Positions 27,724-36,259 of a stretch of DNA of 64,000 nucleotides are shown here, one piece after another. The notes under the pieces were generated by a model, which searched no databases, was not told where the DNA came from, and worked only from the letters and a program-made list of their open reading frames with translations. The position numbers were made by a program, and so were the translations under genes. Numbering within the stretch: the first letter of the stretch is position 1; each line of letters opens with the position of its first letter. The stretch is from Blastocatellia bacterium. GTDB taxonomy: Bacteria > Acidobacteriota > Blastocatellia > UBA7656. Where the stretch lies: NCBI GenBank assembly GCA_035275065.1, contig DATENM010000054.1, positions 248,001 to 312,000 on the forward strand, written 5' to 3'.

Positions 27724-28944
27724 ATGAATTTAGATAATTTTCACAAGCTTGGCCTGCGCGCACAGCTTGTCAGTGTAATTGAACGGCTCGGCCTCCAAGT
27801 GCCGACAGAAATCCAGGCGAAAGCCATCCCGCCGCTGCTGGCGGGGCAAAACATTTTGGCGACGGCCGAGACCGGCTCAGGCAAGACGGCGGCATTTCTG
27901 CTGCCGATCATCGAGCGGCTCGAACGGGCGGGCGCGGCCCGCGCTCTGGTGCTGGCGCCAACCCGCGAGCTGGCTTTGCAGATCGAAGCCAATGCCCGCG
28001 ACTTCAGCCGCGCCGCGCGCCTGCGCACCGTTTCAGTCGTCGGCGGCGAAAACATCGCGCGGCAGATCAAGGCGCTGCGCACTGGTGTGGATATCATCAT
28101 CGCCACGCCCGGGCGCTTGAACGACCTGCTCGAACGCAACGCCGTGCAGTTGGGCGCCATCGAAGCGCTGGTGCTTGACGAAGCCGACCGCATGCTCGAC
28201 ATGGGATTCTTGCCGCAGGTGCGGCGCATCGTCCGGCACGTTCCCGCGAAGCGGCAGACCATGCTGTTTACGGCAACCATGTCGCGCGCCGTCGAGCTTT
28301 TAAGTCGCGAGTTGCTGAACGATTGTGTGCGTGTCGCGGCGTCGCCAACGACGACGACGACGGCAACGCTGACGCAGACGGCTTTCCCTGTGCTCGCGCA
28401 TGCGAAGACGCCGCTGCTGTTGGCTCTGCTCAAGCAGAAGACCGACGGCGCCATCCTCGTCTTCACGCAGACGCGCCGCGGCGCCGACCGCCTGGCGCAC
28501 ATCCTGACCGCCAACAAGCACGAAGTCGAAACGCTGCATTCAGATCGCAGCCAGTCGCAGCGCAACCGCGCCTTGCAGAGCTTTCGCTCAGGCAATGTGC
28601 GCGTCTTGGTGGCGACTGACGTAGCGGCGCGCGGCATTGACATTGACGACATCGCTTACGTCATCAATTATGAAGTGCCGGCGACGGCTGAAGACTACAT
28701 TCACCGTGTCGGGCGCACGGCGCGCGCCGGCCGCCAGGGTGCGGCGCTGACGCTGGTCAGCCCCGAAGAAGAATCGATGCTGGAGTCCATCGAGCGCTCG
28801 ACGGGCGTGAAGCTCGAACGTCAGCGCGTGCATGGTTTCACCGATGGGCGCTCGGACGAGCAGATTCGTCTGGCGAGCGAGATCGCCCGCTTGCGGTCGG
28901 TTTCGCGCCGCTCGTTTGCCGGGGGCCGCGCCGCCCGCCGATAA
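27724..28944 (+). CDS. DEAD-box ATP-dependent RNA helicase
   Basis: At 406 aa it has both RecA-like domains: Q motif (I-Q-A-K-A-I), Walker A A-E-T-G-S-G-K-T at 48-55, motif Ia P-T-R-E-L-A, DEAD variant V-L-D-E-A-D-R-M-L, motif III T-A-T, motif V-type R-G-I-D-I and motif [10 protein letters not shown]. It resembles RhlE-type helicases without a long tail. ATG 27724 has AAAGG upstream; the frame continues further upstream but overlaps the RRM gene out of frame. Co-location with the RRM and IF-1 genes suggests an RNA-remodelling group, perhaps for cold adaptation. The 193-bp gap to the RRM gene contains no other gene. Confidence 0.93.
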   Translation: MNLDNFHKLGLRAQLVSVIERLGLQVPTEIQAKAIPPLLAGQNILATAETGSGKTAAFLLPIIERLERAGAARALVLAPTRELALQIEANARDFSRAARLRTVSVVGGENIARQIKALRTGVDIIIATPGRLNDLLERNAVQLGAIEALVLDEADRMLDMGFLPQVRRIVRHVPAKRQTMLFTATMSRAVELLSRELLNDCVRVAASPTTTTTATLTQTAFPVLAHAKTPLLLALLKQKTDGAILVFTQTRRGADRLAHILTANKHEVETLHSDRSQSQRNRALQSFRSGNVRVLVATDVAARGIDIDDIAYVINYEVPATAEDYIHRVGRTARAGRQGAALTLVSPEEESMLESIERSTGVKLERQRVHGFTDGRSDEQIRLASEIARLRSVSRRSFAGGRAARR

Positions 28945-29060
28945 TATGGCCGTTTACTAAGCGTCAGGCGGACACGCGGCAACGCGGTTCGCCCGGCGCC
29001 AGAGCGATTTCAAGTATGACCGGACGGCTCCCGCAAGAGCCAAGCCGAGAAAGGAAATAC

Positions 29061-29282
29061 ATGCCGAGAGAAGATATGATCGCCGTTGACGGCACCGTCG
29101 TCGAATGCAAAGGCAACGCGACGTTCAAAGTGAAAGTGGCGCAAGGCCACGAAGTGCTGGCGCACCTGGCCGGCAAGATGCGCAAGCATTACATCAAGGT
29201 GCTGGCCGGCGACCGCGTGACCGTCGAGCTGTCGCCTTATGACCTGACCAAGGGCCGCATCACCTACCGCCATCGCAGCTAA
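29061..29282 (+). CDS. infA: Translation initiation factor IF-1
   Basis: IF-1 binds the ribosomal A site and aids initiation-complex formation. The protein is a 73-aa OB fold with the family hallmarks [20 protein letters not shown] and [21 protein letters not shown]. The start M-P-R-E-D-M-I is typical, and AAGGA lies 6 nt before the ATG. It is not next to ribosomal protein genes, so it may be a second or relocated copy; it follows the DEAD-box helicase by 117 bp. Confidence 0.95.
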   Translation: MPREDMIAVDGTVVECKGNATFKVKVAQGHEVLAHLAGKMRKHYIKVLAGDRVTVELSPYDLTKGRITYRHRS

Positions 29283-29308
29283 TCGCCGGCGGCGTGATCG
29301 CCAGGTCA

Positions 29309-29341
29309 GAGCGCCTCAGTCTGACTGATGGACTGGCGCTC
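29309..29341 (+). terminator. Terminator hairpin after infA
   Basis: GAGCGCC-AGTC pairs with its complement with a 2-nt bulge around a short loop, 27 bp past the stop. A second perfect inverted repeat GGCGGAACA/TGTTCCGCC (29352-29388) follows at once. Neither has a T-run. Confidence 0.45.
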
Positions 29342-29567
29342 GCTCTCCGCAGGCGGAACATGGTGAAACACACTCGCATTGTTCCGCCCACGGCAACCCT
29401 TGCTACAGCAGACCGCCGGTGACGGGTTCCGGCCTTTGCCCTGACGCCCTCCTCTTCCAATTAGACCTATCGCGGCCTCATCTTTTCAATAGCTCATTGC
29501 CGGACTTCCGCTCTACTGATAACCCTGTATAATCTCCCGCGGTAGGACCAAGGGCTGAAGAGAGGGC

Positions 29568-31016
29568 ATGTCTTGTATGGCAGAAACGAAACCATCATTG
29601 CTCCGCGCCTTGACGCTGACAGACGCCATTGCGCTAGTCGTCGGCACGGTCATCGGCACGGGGGTATTTTTGAAGACCGCGGTGATGACGCAGCAATTGG
29701 GCAGCCCTGGGCTAGTGCTGCTGGCGTGGCTTGCGGCGGGACTGCTCTCGCTCGCCGGCGCGTTAGCTTATGCCGAGCTTGGCGCGATGTACCCGCACGC
29801 CGGCGGTGAATATGTCTACCTCGGCAAAGCCTTCGGCGATGCGCCGGCCTTTCTCTACGGCTGGATGCAATTTGCTGTCGCGGGAGCAGGCGGGATTGCC
29901 GGCCTCAGCACTGGATTCGCTATTTTCCTTTCGGCCTTGATCCCGCTGGGCGGCGCGTGGGCTGAACGGACGTTTCATCTGTTCGGGCAGGAAGTCCACT
30001 GGCAGTTCGGCCTGTCGCAGGTGGTCGCAGTCGCCGCGATTGTGCTGTTGTCGGCGATCAACTGCATCGGCGTGGCGGTCGGCGGGCGGGTGCAGGCCGT
30101 GCTAACAGCGGCCAAGTTGTTGGGCATTGCAGTCATCGTTGTCGGCGTCTTCTTTTTCTCGCGCAACGCAGGCTGGTCGCATCTGGCAACGTCGGGCGGC
30201 ACCTCAGCCGTGGGCGGCGTGTCAGCCTTTGGCGCGGCGATGATGGCGGCGCTCTGGGCTTACAACGGCTGGTATCTGTTGCCGGTCGTCGCCGGCGAGG
30301 TGCAGCGCCCGCAACGCAATGTGCCGCGCGGCCTGATTTTCGGTATGCTCGCCGTTATGGCGACTTACTTGCTGGCGAACCTGGCCTATTTTTACGCGCT
30401 GCCGGTCGCTGAAATCGTCACTGCAAATTCGACGGCGCACCCGGATGCGCTGCCGGTCGCGGCGAAAGCGGCGCAAACCTTCTTCGGCTCCACCGGCGCG
30501 GCTTTCATCTCGATAGCCTTTGTCGTCTCCACCCTCGGGGCTCTGAATGGATGCATTATGGGGCAGGCACGCATTCCCTTTGCGATGGCGCGGGACGGGT
30601 TGTTTTTCCAGCGGGTCGGCGAAGTGAGCGCCAGGCGGCGCGCGCCGATCTGGGCGATCAGCGCGCAATCGGCGTGGGGCTGTGTGCTGGCGCTCTCAGG
30701 CACCTTCGATCAAATCACGACCTACACGATCTTCGCGCTGTGGCTCTTCTTCGGCGTGACGGTGAGCGCGGTCTTTGTGCTGCGCCGGAAGATGCCCGAT
30801 GTAGAACGCCCGTACAAAACCCTCGGCTACCCGCTCGTGCCGCTGCTTTTCATGCTGGTCGCGGCGTGGCTGGTCATCAACACGATTGTTACAAGCCCTG
30901 TCGAATCGGTGATCGGCCTTGTGCTGATTGCGCTTGGTCTGCCGGTCTACTTCTACTTCAAGCGGAAGCAGGCGCGCACGGTGACCGCAGAGATCGCGGC
31001 AGCGGCTCAACCATAG
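29568..31016 (+). CDS. APC-superfamily amino acid permease, LAT/SteT-like
   Basis: The 482-aa protein has about 12 transmembrane helices. The substrate motif V-V-G-T-V-I-G-T-G-V-F-L lies in helix 1, and H-A-G-G-E-Y-V-Y-L-G-K-A-F-G in helix 3. The layout matches bacterial relatives of the L-type amino acid exchangers such as SteT (serine/threonine exchange). Substrate is inferred from family only. The start at ATG 29568 or M4 (29577) is uncertain. A DODA-like dioxygenase follows 34 bp after the stop, possibly as one transcript. Confidence 0.88.
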   Translation: MSCMAETKPSLLRALTLTDAIALVVGTVIGTGVFLKTAVMTQQLGSPGLVLLAWLAAGLLSLAGALAYAELGAMYPHAGGEYVYLGKAFGDAPAFLYGWMQFAVAGAGGIAGLSTGFAIFLSALIPLGGAWAERTFHLFGQEVHWQFGLSQVVAVAAIVLLSAINCIGVAVGGRVQAVLTAAKLLGIAVIVVGVFFFSRNAGWSHLATSGGTSAVGGVSAFGAAMMAALWAYNGWYLLPVVAGEVQRPQRNVPRGLIFGMLAVMATYLLANLAYFYALPVAEIVTANSTAHPDALPVAAKAAQTFFGSTGAAFISIAFVVSTLGALNGCIMGQARIPFAMARDGLFFQRVGEVSARRRAPIWAISAQSAWGCVLALSGTFDQITTYTIFALWLFFGVTVSAVFVLRRKMPDVERPYKTLGYPLVPLLFMLVAAWLVINTIVTSPVESVIGLVLIALGLPVYFYFKRKQARTVTAEIAAAAQP

Positions 31017-31050
31017 CAATGCGGCAAAACGCTATTAGCGGGGTAAGAAT

Positions 31051-31830
31051 ATGACAGAGCCTATGCCTACCATCTTCTTCGGGCACGGCAACCCGATGAA
31101 CGCGCTACAAACAAATGCCTGGACCGAAAGCTGGGCGGCTATCGGTGAGCGTATTCCCAGGCCGCAAGCGATTCTTTGTGTTTCGGCGCATTGGTACTTG
31201 CCCGCAACGCTGGTGACAGCGATGGAGCGACCGCGCACGATTCACGACTTCGGCGGCTTTCCCCAGGAGTTGTACGAGGTAAGTTATCCAGCGCCCGGCG
31301 ACCCGAAGCTTGCGCGCCGCGTGCGAGAATTGCTCGCCCCGCTGCCTGTGGGCTTAGACGACCGGTGGGGATTGGATCACGGCACCTGGTCTGTGCTCTA
31401 TCACGTCTTCTCTGAAGCTGATATCCCTGTGGTGCAACTGAGCATCGACGAAACGCAACCCGCCGCTTTCCACTACGAAGCCGGAAAGCGGCTGGCTACG
31501 CTGCGCGACGAAGGGATACTCGTCATCGGCAGCGGCAACCTCGTGCATAACCTGCATACCTATGCCTGGGGTCGTCATAAGGTCGAGCCTTTCGACTGGG
31601 CCGTCAGATTCGAAACCCAGGCGCGGGAGTGGTTGCTCGCTGGCGACGACGCTCCGCTGATCAACTACGAGGGGTTGGGCCGCGACGCGCAGCTTGCGGC
31701 GCCGACGCCCGACCACTATCTGCCGCTGCTCTATGTGATCGCCCTGCGAAGAGCAGGCGAGAAGATCATTTTCCCTGTGGAAGGATTCGACGGAGGTTCG
31801 ATCTCCATGCTCAGCGTTCAAATCGGATGA
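31051..31830 (+). CDS. Extradiol dioxygenase, 4,5-DOPA dioxygenase (YgiD/LigB) family
   Basis: This LigB-type extradiol ring-cleavage dioxygenase acts on catechols such as DOPA. Iron/zinc-binding residues include H12 in F-G-H-G-N-P-M-N-A, H47 in S-A-H-W-Y, and the conserved G-S-G-N-L-V-H-N-L segment. The D-F-G-G-F-P-Q-E-L-Y motif is typical of YgiD proteins. Length (259 aa) is normal. It is convergent with the pirin-DoxX-MarR operon, whose known relatives handle catechol and quinone stress. The natural substrate is not known. AGCGGGGTAAG-like sequence precedes the start; no strong Shine-Dalgarno. Confidence 0.88.
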   Translation: MTEPMPTIFFGHGNPMNALQTNAWTESWAAIGERIPRPQAILCVSAHWYLPATLVTAMERPRTIHDFGGFPQELYEVSYPAPGDPKLARRVRELLAPLPVGLDDRWGLDHGTWSVLYHVFSEADIPVVQLSIDETQPAAFHYEAGKRLATLRDEGILVIGSGNLVHNLHTYAWGRHKVEPFDWAVRFETQAREWLLAGDDAPLINYEGLGRDAQLAAPTPDHYLPLLYVIALRRAGEKIIFPVEGFDGGSISMLSVQIG

Positions 31831-31874
31831 CCCTTCAATGGCAATCGGACACCACGCCAAAACCATACCGTGAA

Positions 31875-32573
31875 CTAGGCCAGATCAAAGAGCAGGATTT
31901 CCGCGTCTTCACTCGCCCGGATGTTCAGAGCCGTCTCTTCGCTGATGGCCGCCCCATCGCCCGCCCGCAAAGTCGTGCGGTTCACGCTGACCGCGCCCTT
32001 GACCACCTGTATCCACGCGTGGCGGTCTCCGTCGAGCTGATAGGAAATATCGTCACCGGACGCCAACAACGCGTCATAGACCTTCACGTTCTGGTGGATG
32101 GTCACCGAGCCATCATCGCCTCCACGCGAAGCGATCAGCCGCAGGCGACCGCGCCGCTCGCCTTCAGAGAAAGCCCGCTGCTCGTAACCCGGCTTTAAGC
32201 CTTCACGCTCCGGCACGACCCAGATCTGAAGGAAATGGACGGGCTCGGTCTCGGAGCCATTGAACTCACTGTGACTGACGCCTGTGCCGGCGCTCATGCG
32301 TTGAAGCTCGCCGGGACGGATCACGCCGCTGCCGCCGGACGAGTCACGATGTTCGAGCGCCCCCTCGACGACGTAGGAGAGAATCTCCATGTCGTTGTGC
32401 GAGTGCGTGCCGAACCCTTGAGCCGGCGCGACGAAGTCTTCGTTGATGACCCGCAGGCCGCGGAAGCCCATATAACGCGGGTCATAGTAACGGTTGAAAG
32501 AAAACGTGTGATGGCTGTCAAGCCAGCCCGTCTGCGTCTTACCACGTTCTCCCGATGGTCTTACTTTAATCAT
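31875..32573 (-). CDS. Pirin family protein (YhhW-like quercetinase type)
   Basis: This bicupin has the pirin signature: F-S-F-N-R-Y-Y-D-P-x-Y-M-G-F, then the metal ligands H57 and H59 in G-F-G-T-H-S-H-N-D-M-E-I and a further His in the L-E-H-R-D-S segment. E. coli YhhW degrades quercetin in vitro, and pirins sense iron and oxidation. The length (232 aa) fits. It is the last gene of a unit with DoxX and MarR, and lies 95 bp after the DoxX gene. Confidence 0.9.
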   Translation of the reverse strand: MIKVRPSGERGKTQTGWLDSHHTFSFNRYYDPRYMGFRGLRVINEDFVAPAQGFGTHSHNDMEILSYVVEGALEHRDSSGGSGVIRPGELQRMSAGTGVSHSEFNGSETEPVHFLQIWVVPEREGLKPGYEQRAFSEGERRGRLRLIASRGGDDGSVTIHQNVKVYDALLASGDDISYQLDGDRHAWIQVVKGAVSVNRTTLRAGDGAAISEETALNIRASEDAEILLFDLA

Positions 32574-32668
32574 GGTACCCCCGGTGATTGCTTTCCTGGG
32601 AAAGCGTTAAAACGAGCGAGCTGGATGTATAGCCCAGGCCATACGCCGCGCTCTTTTCCCCTGGCCGA

Positions 32669-33124
32669 TCATGCGGCTTTTCTGACTTCGTGACTTGCCG
32701 GGCCAAAATCTGGCAGGCGCTTGCCATGCCGCAAGACTTGATCCAGGCTCCACGTCCCTCCGCCGGCCACAGCCATATAAAGAAACGCGAAGCAGTAAAC
32801 CACGGCCAGCTCTCCGCCGTTCCTTACCGGCCAGAAGCCTTGCGGCGCATGAGCCATAAAATAAGCGACCGCCATCAAGCCGGAAAGAATGAACCCCACC
32901 GGTCGCGTGAAAAGACCCAGAAGGATCAGCAGGCCGCCGAAAAACTCCAGCACTCCGGCTATGCCTACCATTGAAATCAGCGAGGGCGTAGCTGCCGGCT
33001 GGGCTGCGAGAAACCCGAAGAGTTTCTGCGCCCCGTGCTGCATGAAGAGAAACGCAATGATGACGCGCAGGACGCTGAGCAGGCGCGGCGCCCACTTGAA
33101 AGTGAATGAGTTCAGTTTAGACAT
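32669..33124 (-). CDS. DoxX family membrane protein
   Basis: The 151-aa protein has four transmembrane helices. The first contains R-V-I-I-A-F-L-F-M-Q-H-G-A-Q-K-L-F-G, the DoxX/SURF4 signature. Relatives include CatD of the Bacillus quinone-stress regulon and thiosulfate dehydrogenase subunits. The start at ATG 33124 has GGAGG 8 nt upstream; the frame stays open a further 20 codons but without a ribosome binding site. It lies between MarR and pirin on the same strand. Confidence 0.9.
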   Translation of the reverse strand: MSKLNSFTFKWAPRLLSVLRVIIAFLFMQHGAQKLFGFLAAQPAATPSLISMVGIAGVLEFFGGLLILLGLFTRPVGFILSGLMAVAYFMAHAPQGFWPVRNGGELAVVYCFAFLYMAVAGGGTWSLDQVLRHGKRLPDFGPASHEVRKAA

Positions 33125-33205
33125 AAGGTTCCTCCAAATGGCTGTCGTGTCCAGCCAGGTAAATGTTTTCACATCCGTCGTCATAACGACTATTTGAGAA
33201 AAAAA

Positions 33206-33676
33206 TTAATCGGCGCTCTTGCGGGCTTGCTCTAACAGATTGCTCAAGCTAGCCAGCTCTTTTTCTCCCATGTGCTTCAGGAGTCGGCGATGGTGTTCCT
33301 GTATGGGTTTATCAAGCTCAGCAAGCGTGCGCAGTCCCCCTTCAGTGATGCGAGTAATGATGACCCGGCGATCCTTCGACTCCCGCTCCCGTGAGATCAA
33401 TCCTCGGGTTTCGAGGCGGTCTAACAGCCGCGTAATATCCGAGTCTTTCGTCACCATGCGTTCACTGATCTGGCTGCAAGACAGGCCTTCTGTCCCGGCG
33501 CCTCGCAAAATCCTTAGCGCATTGTACTGAGTGGGGGTGAGGTCCGCCGACTTGAGCGTTTCACTGAAGGCAGACGACAGCCATTCTGCCGTGCGAATGA
33601 TGTTCAGATGAACTTCTTCTTCCTTGCAGGCGAACGGCTTGGTTTGTTTCAGCTCTTTCCGCAGTTTGCCAGCCAC
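33206..33676 (-). CDS. MarR family transcriptional regulator
   Basis: This winged-helix repressor of 156 aa has a dimerisation helix near the start, the recognition helix region around D-S-D-I-T-R-L-L-D-R-L-E-T-R-G-L-I, and the wing R-E-R-E-S-K-D-R-R-V. It starts at GTG 33676. A palindrome (33686-33705) sits within its promoter, so it probably represses itself and the DoxX and pirin genes below. A cysteine (C17) near the N-terminus could be a redox sensor as in some quinone-responsive MarR proteins, but this is inference. Confidence 0.92.
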   Translation of the reverse strand: MAGKLRKELKQTKPFACKEEEVHLNIIRTAEWLSSAFSETLKSADLTPTQYNALRILRGAGTEGLSCSQISERMVTKDSDITRLLDRLETRGLISRERESKDRRVIITRITEGGLRTLAELDKPIQEHHRRLLKHMGEKELASLSNLLEQARKSAD

Positions 33677-33682
33677 CTCAGG

Positions 33683-33711
33683 AATATACTCGTTATAACG
33701 AATATTGTCAA
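33683..33711 (-). promoter_or_regulatory. MarR promoter with overlapping operator
   Basis: On the minus strand, TTGACA (33706-33711) and TATATT (33683-33688) are 17 bp apart. A palindrome, TCGTTATAACGA (33690-33701, extended with one mismatch to 33686-33705), fills the spacer. Transcription would start within a few bases of the GTG start codon, so the mRNA may be leaderless. Confidence 0.75.
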
Positions 33712-33740
33712 CAGGGGTTTTACGAAAACGGTTCTGAATG

Positions 33741-33760
33741 CCCTGCCGCTTGCGGCGGGG
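33741..33760. terminator. GC-rich hairpin between the MarR promoter and the STAND gene
   Basis: CCCTGCCGC pairs with GCGGCGGGG with a minimal loop. On the minus strand it lies 125 bp downstream of the end of the STAND gene and could end the long operon; an AT-rich patch follows. Confidence 0.3.
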
Positions 33761-33885
33761 ATGGATGAAGCAGCTTGGCAGGACTCGAATGTCCCCGGTA
33801 ATCAGAGACGCTTCTTACTGACAGGTGGGGTTAGGCTGTCACCCATTGTGCCCCCACTCTCCCTGACCGATCAGGGCCGGCTTGG

Positions 33886-36231
33886 TTATGAGGCAGTCCC
33901 CCACAACAGCTCTCTGATACGTCGCGCCCGTTCCCTCTGACCTATAGACTCTAAATGCTGGTCGCCCCCCATGCGCCACTTATAGAGCAAGCGGGCTTCT
34001 TCCTTGTGGCCGGCCTGCACCGTATGGGAGATGATCCTTTCCATCAGATCAAGAGCGATCACATTGGTCAGGTATTGGTCGGCTGAGTCTTCAGGGCCGA
34101 CGGCTGCGCTACGCATCCGGATCGCCCCGCCTGTTTGTACGTTGCCGATGGTTGACCAACTCCCCGGCAGCATTGTCTCGTGCAACTGTCGCTCGAAGTG
34201 TTTGATCGCGCCCCCGTGAAGAGGCTCCGCGTCGAACGTGAGCGACTGGCCAAAATAATTAGACAGCGTCGGATGTGTAAAGTACATCACTACCTGGTCA
34301 GGTTCGGCGTAGGCGTTTAAGAGTTGCCGGTCATGCAAAGCATTCATCGAGGCTTGTAACTCTTCCAGGTGAACCCTTCCTAGCTCTTTGTCCTCGGACT
34401 CGGCAAGGATCTGCTGGAATTCCTTCGTAGAGAGCGGCAAGCCCAGGGTGGCAACACGCTGAAGGGCTGCCACCTCCTGCCTGGGCAGGCGCTCTTCGTA
34501 ACGGGCGAACAGTTGTATGAATCGGCAGTTGTACTCGTCTACCTCTCTGCTCCCGGTCTGCATTATGGTTTCGACGGGAGGCAGGCGGTCAGCCGCCGCG
34601 ATATCGCCATCATAAAAATCGCCCAGCAGTCGGCCAAGGTGGTAGATCGTCATCGCATGGAAGCCAAAGCGGGCAGCCAGCGCGACCAGTTGCGTTTCGT
34701 CACCCTGAACTCCGCAGTGGCGCAGCAAGTCAGCGGCGGCTTCGGGCGGAATGCCCCCGACCTGTATAGATGAGTAAGCCCTGCCGGGCCTCCGCAACTC
34801 AGCCGGTTCAAGGCGGGTGGTGATCAGGGCAAGGATCGGCATCTCTCCTTTGGCGATCTCTTCGAGAAGTTGTAAGATGTGGGGCGCTCGTATCTGCCCT
34901 TCGTCGGTCGCCTCGCCGCCCGGGTGTTGAAGGACGTCGAGCCCATCTAGCACCAGCAGCACGCGCCGCAGATATCTCTCCTGCACCGCTTGACGGAGGT
35001 AAGCCAAACATTGGTCGCCGGTCGCGGGGTCCAGGAGGTCTGGGTTGAGGTATTCGGCGAAGGACCGTAAGAAGGTTTCGTAAAACGGCTTCGCATGAAA
35101 GTCCCAGACGAAGATGGCATCGGCTGAAGGCAGGCTCGGCCCCGACACATGCGAGTCCTTCTTATCACCAAACGTGCGGCACTCCTTTAGGAACTGGCAG
35201 GCAAGGGTCGTCTTCCCGACGCCCCCGAGTCCGACGAGTCCGACGACGTGCGGCGAGCCGTCTTGCCATAAGGATCGCAGTATGTCCATTTCGGGGCGCG
35301 GTTGATAGCCGCTCACTTCGGGCAACAGGTCCCAGTTCCGCCTCAAAGGCCACGTGGCGCAGACAGGCGAGAGGGCTTGCGAGCGCTTCGGCGACCACCA
35401 TATGATGACACGCGGGGCACGGCTCCACCGCGCGATGTCATCCGAGTAGTTGAAGGCGACTAACCGCTTCACCTGCTCCTGGTCGTCCGCGGCAATCACC
35501 CACACGGATTCTGACCAGAGCGGTTGGAGGTGAAGGGCCTCGAACGATTCGATGTCCGCGCAGACCAAGTCTGGCGGCATGCTGGACCACAGATCGTCAA
35601 GATGGCTGGCACCGTCAACGATTTGCACGAACGACAGCCAGGGTGCCCCCGCGCCATAGAGCCGCACGGTCAGCGAACAGGACACCGGCTTGGCGGCGAC
35701 GATGAGCGCTCGCGGGCGCGCGGGGGCAGCATAATCACTGACGCGCGTCCGCAACTGGTCAAAGCCCATCTGCCCTTCGAGGTCTTCGAATGGGTGACTG
35801 ATTGGCTGAGCCTGGCCCCTGCCAAAAAATCGCTTATTGGCGAGCCCGCGGCAGGCTCTCAATAGCCGCGGGTATTCGCGCTGGCTCAACTCTGACAGGA
35901 CCTCATTCGGCAGCACGCTCGGGTCGCAATCGCTGACCAAGTGCCACAACGCCCTCATGGCCGCATCGTCTTCCGGCGGCGAGCAAACGACCTGCAAGTC
36001 CGCGCGAACCTCGCGCGACACCTGCATCTGTTCGACCGTTCGGTTTAGGCTTCCGTCCTCGGAGAGGTCGAGGACATAGCCCTGCACGCGATAGGCATGG
36101 TGCTGCGACAGGAGGGGAAGCAGGAAAGCTTCTCGAAACACGTCGGCGTCTCTGCCGGCATAGATGCGGCGGGCATGACAGGGCCGAAAGGTTTCGGCCT
36201 CTTGCGGTTCGGCTTCTTGCTCAGTTTCCAT
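33886..36231 (-). CDS. STAND NTPase with NB-ARC-like core
   Basis: A 781-aa protein. Residues 1-310 are a mixed alpha/beta N-terminal domain without a motif I recognise. The NTPase core begins with P-loop G-L-G-G-V-G-K-T-T near 333-342, followed by Walker B V-L-L-V-L-D-G-L-D-V-L near 425 and a sensor-1-like A-L-I-T-T-R-L, the order of NB-ARC/STAND ATPases. A winged-helix and helical C-terminus follow; no obvious TPR or WD40 ligand-binding repeats. STAND proteins act as ligand-triggered oligomerising switches in apoptosis, immunity and signalling. It is the last gene of the cluster, 28 bp after the G6PD-like gene. GGAG lies 8 nt before the ATG. Confidence 0.8.
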   Translation of the reverse strand: METEQEAEPQEAETFRPCHARRIYAGRDADVFREAFLLPLLSQHHAYRVQGYVLDLSEDGSLNRTVEQMQVSREVRADLQVVCSPPEDDAAMRALWHLVSDCDPSVLPNEVLSELSQREYPRLLRACRGLANKRFFGRGQAQPISHPFEDLEGQMGFDQLRTRVSDYAAPARPRALIVAAKPVSCSLTVRLYGAGAPWLSFVQIVDGASHLDDLWSSMPPDLVCADIESFEALHLQPLWSESVWVIAADDQEQVKRLVAFNYSDDIARWSRAPRVIIWWSPKRSQALSPVCATWPLRRNWDLLPEVSGYQPRPEMDILRSLWQDGSPHVVGLVGLGGVGKTTLACQFLKECRTFGDKKDSHVSGPSLPSADAIFVWDFHAKPFYETFLRSFAEYLNPDLLDPATGDQCLAYLRQAVQERYLRRVLLVLDGLDVLQHPGGEATDEGQIRAPHILQLLEEIAKGEMPILALITTRLEPAELRRPGRAYSSIQVGGIPPEAAADLLRHCGVQGDETQLVALAARFGFHAMTIYHLGRLLGDFYDGDIAAADRLPPVETIMQTGSREVDEYNCRFIQLFARYEERLPRQEVAALQRVATLGLPLSTKEFQQILAESEDKELGRVHLEELQASMNALHDRQLLNAYAEPDQVVMYFTHPTLSNYFGQSLTFDAEPLHGGAIKHFERQLHETMLPGSWSTIGNVQTGGAIRMRSAAVGPEDSADQYLTNVIALDLMERIISHTVQAGHKEEARLLYKWRMGGDQHLESIGQRERARRIRELLWGTAS

Positions 36232-36259
36232 AAGTCATCTCCCATAGTTCAAGTTTACT

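Noticed and set aside
33775..33800. Sequence resembling the 3' part of tRNA-Gln, possible left attachment site
   Set aside because: The match needs gaps and the T-stem does not pair; I cannot support an att repeat there.
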